Source of the DNA: Baekduia soli
GTDB lineage: Bacteria; Actinomycetota; Thermoleophilia; Solirubrobacterales; Solirubrobacteraceae
Assembly (NCBI RefSeq): GCF_007970665.1
Contig: NZ_CP042430.1
Span: forward strand, 4,774,001 to 4,838,000
Direction of reading: 5' to 3'
Length of the DNA: 64,000 nucleotides
The first letter of the stretch is position 1; each line of letters begins with the position of its first letter. The notes under the pieces were generated by a model. It did not search any database. It had not been told where the DNA came from and saw only the letters and a program-made list of their open reading frames with translations. Positions 59,459 to 64,000 of this stretch are shown piece after piece. A program made the translations under genes and the position numbers.

Positions 59459-61054
59459 ATGCCCTGTGGAAGCTTCGGCGCTGTCACATCCGGTGGGGCT
59501 CGGCCGACGGTCGGTCATCGGCCCCTGCTGCGCCTGCGCAGCGACGAGCAGCTGGTGGCCCTGTTCCGCGCCGGCCACGACGAGGCCTTCGGGGTCATCG
59601 AGGGCCGCTACCGCCAGCGCCTCATCGCCTACGCCGCCCAGATGCTCGGCGGCGCGCGCTCCGACGCCGAGGACGTCTGGCAGGACGTGCTGGTGCGCGC
59701 CTACCACGCGCTACGCGTCGACGCGCGCCCGGTGAGCCTGCGGGCGTGGCTGTACCGCGTCGCGCACAACCGGTGCATCGACCAGCTCCGGCGCCCGTCG
59801 CCGGCGGCCGAGGACATCTACGACCTCAACCGGGTCCCGCAGGAGGACCCGATGGCCGCGGCCGAGCGCCGCGAGGACCTGCGCCGGCTCGTGCGCGACG
59901 TCGGCCGCCTGCCGGAGCAGCAGCGCTCCGCGCTGCTCATGCGCGAGATGGAGGGGCTGTCCTACGTCGAGCTCGCCGGCGCGCTCGGCGTCACCATCCC
60001 GGCCGTCAAGTCCCTGCTGGTCCGCGCGCGCATCGGCCTCGTCGAGGCCATCGAGGCGCGCGACACCGCCTGCGGCGACATCCGCACCGACGTCGCCGCG
60101 GCGCACGACCGCGGCGTGCGCGTCAGCGGCCGCTCGCGCCGCCACCTGCGCGAGTGCGCCGGATGCCGCGAGTACCGCACGGCCCTGCGCGGCGTCAGCC
60201 GCCAGCTCAACGGCCTGGCCCCCGGCTCCGGGCCGCTGGCCACCCTCGCCAAGATCCTCGGCCTCGGCGGCGCGGGCTCGGGCGCAGCCGCCGGCGGCAG
60301 CGCCGCGGTCGGGGGCGCCGGCGGAGCGGCCGTGGTCGCCGGCGGCGGTGCCGCGAGCGCCGGCGGCGGGGTCGCCGCCGCAGGGGTCACCGCAGCCGCC
60401 GGCGGCGGCGCGGCCCTCGGCACCGGCGCGGCCGCCGTCACCGCGGGCAAGGTCGTCGCGGTCGTCGCGGCCGCCGCGGTCGTCGGCGGGGGGGCGGCCA
60501 CCGTGGAGCAGCAGGTCCAGCACCAGCGCCCCGCCACGCCGATGACGGCCCCGGCCTCGCACGTCCGCGCCGTGGCGACCGGCACCGCCGTCGCCTCCAC
60601 CGGCCGCGGCGCCGACCTGCCCCTGGGGACGCCGGCGACGCCGGTCCCCGCCCACGACACGACGGGCGGCGCGCCGTCGACCCCGGCCATCGGCGACGCC
60701 GCCGGCGCCGCGGTCAACGGCGTCACCGGCGCCGCCACGCAGGTCGCGCCCGTCGAGCCGATGACCGGCGGCGTGCAGGCGCCCGACGACGCCGCCGAGC
60801 CGGCGGCGACGTTCACGCCGGCCGACCCGGCGACCGCCACGGCGACCACCGCCGGGCCGCCCGTGGGCGGCCCGGCGAGCACGCCCGGGCCCGTGGCCGC
60901 CGCGACCTCCGGCACCGCCCCGCCACCGGCGACGAGCACCTCCGGCGACAGCGCCGTGGCCGCCGCGGGCACCGGCGCGACCGCCGCGCCGGCGAGCGCC
61001 GCGACCCCCGCAGCCACCCCGCCCGCGCGCGCGGCGTCGACCCCCGCGCCCTGA
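59459..61054 (+). CDS. ECF sigma factor fused to zinc-finger-like, transmembrane and Ala/Thr/Pro-rich tail
   Basis: A 531-residue protein. Residues 25-195 are an ECF sigma factor: region 2 with SDAEDVWQDVLVRAYHAL and region 4 with SYVELAGALGVTIPAVKSLLVRAR. Next comes HLRECAGCREY (near 230), a Cys-rich stretch like that of anti-sigma factors, a hydrophobic segment near 330-345 (AVVAAAAVVGGGAATV) and about 180 residues of Ala, Thr, Pro and Gly. This would tether the sigma factor to the membrane with an extracytoplasmic tail. No separate anti-sigma gene is adjacent. The ATG at 59459 follows GGAGG closely. Confidence 0.85.
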   Translation: MPCGSFGAVTSGGARPTVGHRPLLRLRSDEQLVALFRAGHDEAFGVIEGRYRQRLIAYAAQMLGGARSDAEDVWQDVLVRAYHALRVDARPVSLRAWLYRVAHNRCIDQLRRPSPAAEDIYDLNRVPQEDPMAAAERREDLRRLVRDVGRLPEQQRSALLMREMEGLSYVELAGALGVTIPAVKSLLVRARIGLVEAIEARDTACGDIRTDVAAAHDRGVRVSGRSRRHLRECAGCREYRTALRGVSRQLNGLAPGSGPLATLAKILGLGGAGSGAAAGGSAAVGGAGGAAVVAGGGAASAGGGVAAAGVTAAAGGGAALGTGAAAVTAGKVVAVVAAAAVVGGGAATVEQQVQHQRPATPMTAPASHVRAVATGTAVASTGRGADLPLGTPATPVPAHDTTGGAPSTPAIGDAAGAAVNGVTGAATQVAPVEPMTGGVQAPDDAAEPAATFTPADPATATATTAGPPVGGPASTPGPVAAATSGTAPPPATSTSGDSAVAAAGTGATAAPASAATPAATPPARAASTPAP

Positions 61055-61092
61055 CCGTCGCCGGCGGCGGCGCCGCGAATCCGGACGCTAAG

Positions 61093-62148
61093 GTGGCGCC
61101 CATCGAGCGCTACCTCGCCACCCTCGACCACGAAGAGCTGTATGTGCGCCGCGGCCCCCGCTCGGGCCTGTTCACCATCGTCGCCGTGCACTCGACCGTC
61201 CGCGGGCCCTCGCTCGGCGGATGCCGGCTGTGGAGCTACGCCGACAACCGCGCGGCCGTGCGCGACGCCCTGCGCCTGTCGGAGGGCATGACCTACAAGT
61301 CCGCGGTCGCCGGCCTGGCCCTCGGCGGCGGCAAGGGCGTCATCGTGCGCCCGCCCGGCCTCGTGCTCGACCCCAGGCTCCGCCGCGCGGCGCTGCTGGA
61401 CTTCGGCGACACCGTGGAGCGGCTCGGCGGCAGCTACGTGACGGCCGAGGACGTGGGCACCGCCACACGCGACATGACGGTGATCGCCCAGCGAACCCGC
61501 CACGTCAGCGGGCTGTCGCGACGCGCCGGCGGCTCCGGGGACCCCAGCCCGTTCACGGCGCTCGGCGTCGTGCACGCGATCGAGGCGACCTGCGAGCGCG
61601 TCTTCGGCTCGGCATCGGTGCGCGGGCGGTCGATGTCGGTCGTCGGCCTGGGCCACGTCGGGCTGCGGGTCGCTCGGTTGCTGGCGCGCGCCGGAGCCAC
61701 GCTCGTCGTCGCCGACATCGACCGGGCCAAGCGCGACGAGGCGCGGGCGCTCGGCGCGCGCTGGGCCACGCCGGCCCGGGCGATGACCGCGCCCGTCGAC
61801 GTGCTGGTGCCCTGCGCGCTGGGCGGCGTGCTCGACCACGACTCCGTGACGCAGCTGCAGGCCCCGGCGGTCGCGGGCGCGGCCAACAACCAGCTGGCCT
61901 CCTCCGACGTCGCGCAGCTGCTCCTGGACCGCGGCGTGGTGTGGGCGCCGGACTTCGTCGCCAACGCCGGCGGCATCATCAACATCGCGGTCGAGTTCGA
62001 GCCCGGCGGCTACGACCCCGCCCGGGCCCGCATGCGCACCCGGGAGATCGGTGACACGCTGCGGCGCGTGTTCGACACCGCCGCGGTGGGGGCCACCACG
62101 CCCCTGGCCGCGGCGATGAGCGTCGCCCGAGAGAACCTCGCTGCCTGA
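61093..62148 (+). CDS. Leucine dehydrogenase family (Glu/Leu/Phe/Val dehydrogenase)
   Basis: A 351-residue NAD-dependent amino acid dehydrogenase that deaminates leucine, valine or isoleucine (or phenylalanine) to the 2-oxo acid. Lys69 in MTYKSAVAG and Lys81 in LGGGKGV are the substrate and catalytic lysines; VVGLGHVGLRVARL is the NAD motif, and GAANNQL the nicotinamide-side motif. GTG 61093 is chosen; the ribosome-binding site is weak. It could feed branched-chain acids to the acyl-CoA genes at 24-35 kb. Confidence 0.9.
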   Translation: MAPIERYLATLDHEELYVRRGPRSGLFTIVAVHSTVRGPSLGGCRLWSYADNRAAVRDALRLSEGMTYKSAVAGLALGGGKGVIVRPPGLVLDPRLRRAALLDFGDTVERLGGSYVTAEDVGTATRDMTVIAQRTRHVSGLSRRAGGSGDPSPFTALGVVHAIEATCERVFGSASVRGRSMSVVGLGHVGLRVARLLARAGATLVVADIDRAKRDEARALGARWATPARAMTAPVDVLVPCALGGVLDHDSVTQLQAPAVAGAANNQLASSDVAQLLLDRGVVWAPDFVANAGGIINIAVEFEPGGYDPARARMRTREIGDTLRRVFDTAAVGATTPLAAAMSVARENLAA

Positions 62149-62161
62149 CGGCGGCGGGGGC

Positions 62162-62407
62162 TCAGACCACGCCGTCGGAGCCCGCGCGCGAGACGGGCGC
62201 GGACGCGGGCGCCGCGGCCAGGCGCCGGCGCTCGGCCTCGGCGTCCTCGAGCGTCTCGTCGGGCCAGTGCCCGTTGGCGTCGAAGAACGCGCGGGCGCGG
62301 TCCTCCTGACGGCGGTCCTCGTCCCCATGGCGCATCATCCAGATGATCCATCCGACGCCGACGACGCCGGCGACGCAGATGAAGATCCCGTAGATCAGGG
62401 AGATCAT
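62162..62407 (-). CDS. Small membrane protein, single N-terminal helix
   Basis: An 81-residue protein beginning with a membrane segment (MISLIYGIFICVAGVVGVGW, about 2-24) and a charged, acidic-basic tail including DANGHWPDETLEDAEAER. Its ATG overlaps the MBL hydrolase stop (ATGA). No family name is recognised. It is likely anchored in the membrane with its tail inside the cell. Confidence 0.68.
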   Translation of the reverse strand: MISLIYGIFICVAGVVGVGWIIWMMRHGDEDRRQEDRARAFFDANGHWPDETLEDAEAERRRLAAAPASAPVSRAGSDGVV

Positions 62408-63197
62408 GCGTCGCCCAGGGTAGACGAGCCCCACTCCGGGCGCTGCACGCCCGGGGGCAGCCGGCCCTCCTCCGCCAGCTTGTCCAGGTGGGCGGCCAGC
62501 GTCACGCCCGCCGCGCGCCGCAGGCCGTCGGGGACGTCGTCCCACGCGGCGTCCAGCAGCGCGTCCACGTCGCGCGCGCCGGCGTCCAGCGCCGCGACCA
62601 GGCGGCGCTCGCGGTCCAGGCGGTGCGCCACGTAGGCGTCCAGGCGCTCCGCGGCGTCGCCGATCGGCGGGCCGTGGCCGGGGAGCAGCGCCTCGAAGTC
62701 GTGCTCGCGCAGCCGCCGCAGGCCGTCGAGGTAGCCCCGCAGCGCGCCGGGGTCGGGCGCGATGAACACGCTGCCCTCGCCGAGGACCGCGTCGCCGGTC
62801 AGGCACACGCGCCCGAACGCGAAGCACAGCAGGTCGGGCGCGTGGCCGGGACGGCGATGGCCTGCAGCGGGCCGATCGTGTCGCCGTCGCGCAGCGTGCG
62901 GGTGGCCCCGGCGAAGCGGGCCGCGGCGACCGGCACGCCGCCCGCGTGGTGGGCGACCTGCTCGGCGGCGTCGGCGTGGTCGTGGTGGTCGTGCGTGAGC
63001 ACGACGCCGGCGATGCCGCCCCGCGCGGTGCCCTGGGCCAGCACCGCGGCTACGTGCTCCTCCAGCGCGGGCCCCGGATCCACGACCCAGCAGGGATCGC
63101 GGCCGACCAGCCACGTGTTGGTCCCCGAGAGCGTGAACAGCCCCGGGTTGTCCGCGCGGACGAGGGCGACGTCATGGTCGGTCAGCGGGTCGGCCAT
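62404..63197 (-). CDS. MBL-fold metallo-hydrolase (LACTB2-like), apparent one-base frameshift near 62845
   Basis: From ATG 63197 the first part reads NTWLVG, then the zinc motif LTHDHHDHADAA near residue 69, up to LQAIAVP. One extra base near 62845 restores the PGHAPDLLCF segment and the remainder (VCLTGDAVLG, LLPGHGPPIGD), giving 264 residues, the usual size of such hydrolases with a C-terminal winged helix. Members hydrolyse thioesters, RNA or lactones; substrate unknown. The frameshift fits the other one-base losses in the window. Confidence 0.82.
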
Positions 63198-63206
63198 GGC
63201 CCTACG

Positions 63207-64000
63207 CTACGCGACGGCGCCGTCGGCCACGATGGGCCGCCGGGCCCACACCGCGGCGATAACGACGGCGCCCACCCCTGCGACCGCGTAGGCCACGCGC
63301 GGCGACGACGCCGCGGTCAGCAGGCCGCCGACGACGAAGCCGATGCCTGGCGCCACGGCGCCCACGGACTCCAGCAGCCCGGCGGCGCGGGCCTGGTAGG
63401 CGTCGCCCACCGAGTCCTGCAGCGCGGTCATCACCGAGATCCACTGGATCCCGTTGCCGACGCCCCCGACGACGCTGGCCAGGCAGGCGAGCAGGAGCGT
63501 CGGCGAGGCCGCGATCCCCGCATAGCCGACCCCGACGGCCAGCGTGGAGGCGAGCACGAGCACGTGCAGCGACATGTCGCCGGCGCGCGCGAAGACCACC
63601 GACCCCAGGATGACCCCGACGCCCCAGGCGCCGAGCATGACGCCGTAGCCGAGGCTGCTGGAGTGCAGCGTCTCGCGCACGAAGACGACCGAGATCGGCA
63701 CGACGAGCGTGAAGAAGACGATCGCCACGCCCTCCCCGGCGACGAGGCGGCCCGCCGTCGGGTGGCTGCGGACGTGGCTCAGGCCGTCGCGCACCCGGGC
63801 CCGCCACCCCTGGTGGTCGCCGACCACGGCCATCGGCAGGCTCCGGCGCGCGGCGGCCAGCAGCAGGCCCGCGCAGAGGAACGAGCCGGCGTCGATCCAC
63901 AGCGCGGCGTCCACGCCGCCGAAGTGGATGACGACGCCCGCCAGGACGGGCCCGGCCGCGCTCGTGATCGCGTAGGCGACGTTGAGCAGCGCGTTGCCCT
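63207..64000 (-). CDS. MFS transporter, 5' end outside window
   Basis: About 264 C-terminal residues of an MFS transporter are visible, read from beyond position 64000. Several membrane helices are clear, for example ALWIDAGSFLCAGLLLAAARRSL, LGYGVMLGAWGVGVILGSVVFA and GIGFVVGGLLTAASS. The order resembles macrolide-efflux/enterobactin-exporter-type MFS (MFS_3). It ends ten bases before the start of the MBL gene in the same direction. Confidence 0.85.
   Translation of the reverse strand, partial: GNALLNVAYAITSAAGPVLAGVVIHFGGVDAALWIDAGSFLCAGLLLAAARRSLPMAVVGDHQGWRARVRDGLSHVRSHPTAGRLVAGEGVAIVFFTLVVPISVVFVRETLHSSSLGYGVMLGAWGVGVILGSVVFARAGDMSLHVLVLASTLAVGVGYAGIAASPTLLLACLASVVGGVGNGIQWISVMTALQDSVGDAYQARAAGLLESVGAVAPGIGFVVGGLLTAASSPRVAYAVAGVGAVVIAAVWARRPIVADGAVA

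Overview
The window is uniformly very GC-rich with dense, mostly overlapping genes (many ATGA, GTGA or TGATG junctions). It carries actinobacterial families such as a HemQ/chlorite-dismutase-type protein, DUF4333, DUF2804, DUF3618/holin-like proteins, an SpoIVB-type S55 peptidase in an otherwise non-sporulation context, and an ECF sigma factor with a long Ala-rich tail. This suggests a chromosomal segment of an aerobic, heterotrophic actinobacterium, most likely of the Thermoleophilia/Solirubrobacterales type. That placement is inference; no rRNA, tRNA, CRISPR, phage or insertion sequence was seen.

Layout. 1-6.3 kb: 3' part of an aldose epimerase, then a serine protease - VWA - MoxR - DUF58 - VWA operon (cell-envelope/chaperone type). 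6.0-9.8 kb: a glycosyltransferase fused to a flippase-like membrane domain with a small lipoprotein, and a divergent HemQ-like gene. 10-11 kb: Fe-S handling (HesB/ErpA diverging from BolA-Grx4). 11-17.9 kb: S55 peptidase-like protein, mtnA coupled to two zinc dehydrogenases, an epimerase, DegV. 17.9-24 kb: AI-2E-type permease, a four-gene overlapping set of small membrane proteins, a TetR-nitrilase operon with a perfect palindrome, DUF2804, pepT.

23.9-34.9 kb is an acyl-CoA catabolic region: MerR regulator, alpha-methylacyl-CoA racemase, beta-keto-acid cleavage enzyme, acyl-CoA carboxylase beta subunit, enoyl-CoA hydratase, arginase-like protein and two isovaleryl-type acyl-CoA dehydrogenases flanking a HerA-like ATPase. 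Three related palindromes sit just upstream of the three transcription units, which points to one regulon, probably that of the MerR protein. Related functions continue further on: SDR, a 70-residue biotin carrier, a second enoyl-CoA hydratase, thiolase and a leucine dehydrogenase. A biotin pathway (bioB-bioF-bioD at 45-48 kb, bioA at 52.6 kb) would supply the carboxylase cofactor.

34.9-45 kb holds mixed small enzymes plus two gene remnants (MFS, PQQ-sugar dehydrogenase). 49-52.6 kb has a MarR/MFS efflux operon with a recognisable promoter-operator and a spermidine-synthase-like membrane protein. 53.9-64 kb has rubredoxin, NUDIX, old-yellow enzyme, epimerase, an SCP2-like protein, thiolase, ECF sigma factor, leucine dehydrogenase, an MBL-fold hydrolase and a truncated MFS transporter.

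Five otherwise well-conserved genes (second VWA gene, an SDR, bioB, the spermidine-synthase-like gene, the MBL hydrolase) are each exactly one base short, at or near short G/C runs. This looks like systematic base-calling error rather than gene decay, so these are annotated as genes with apparent frameshifts.
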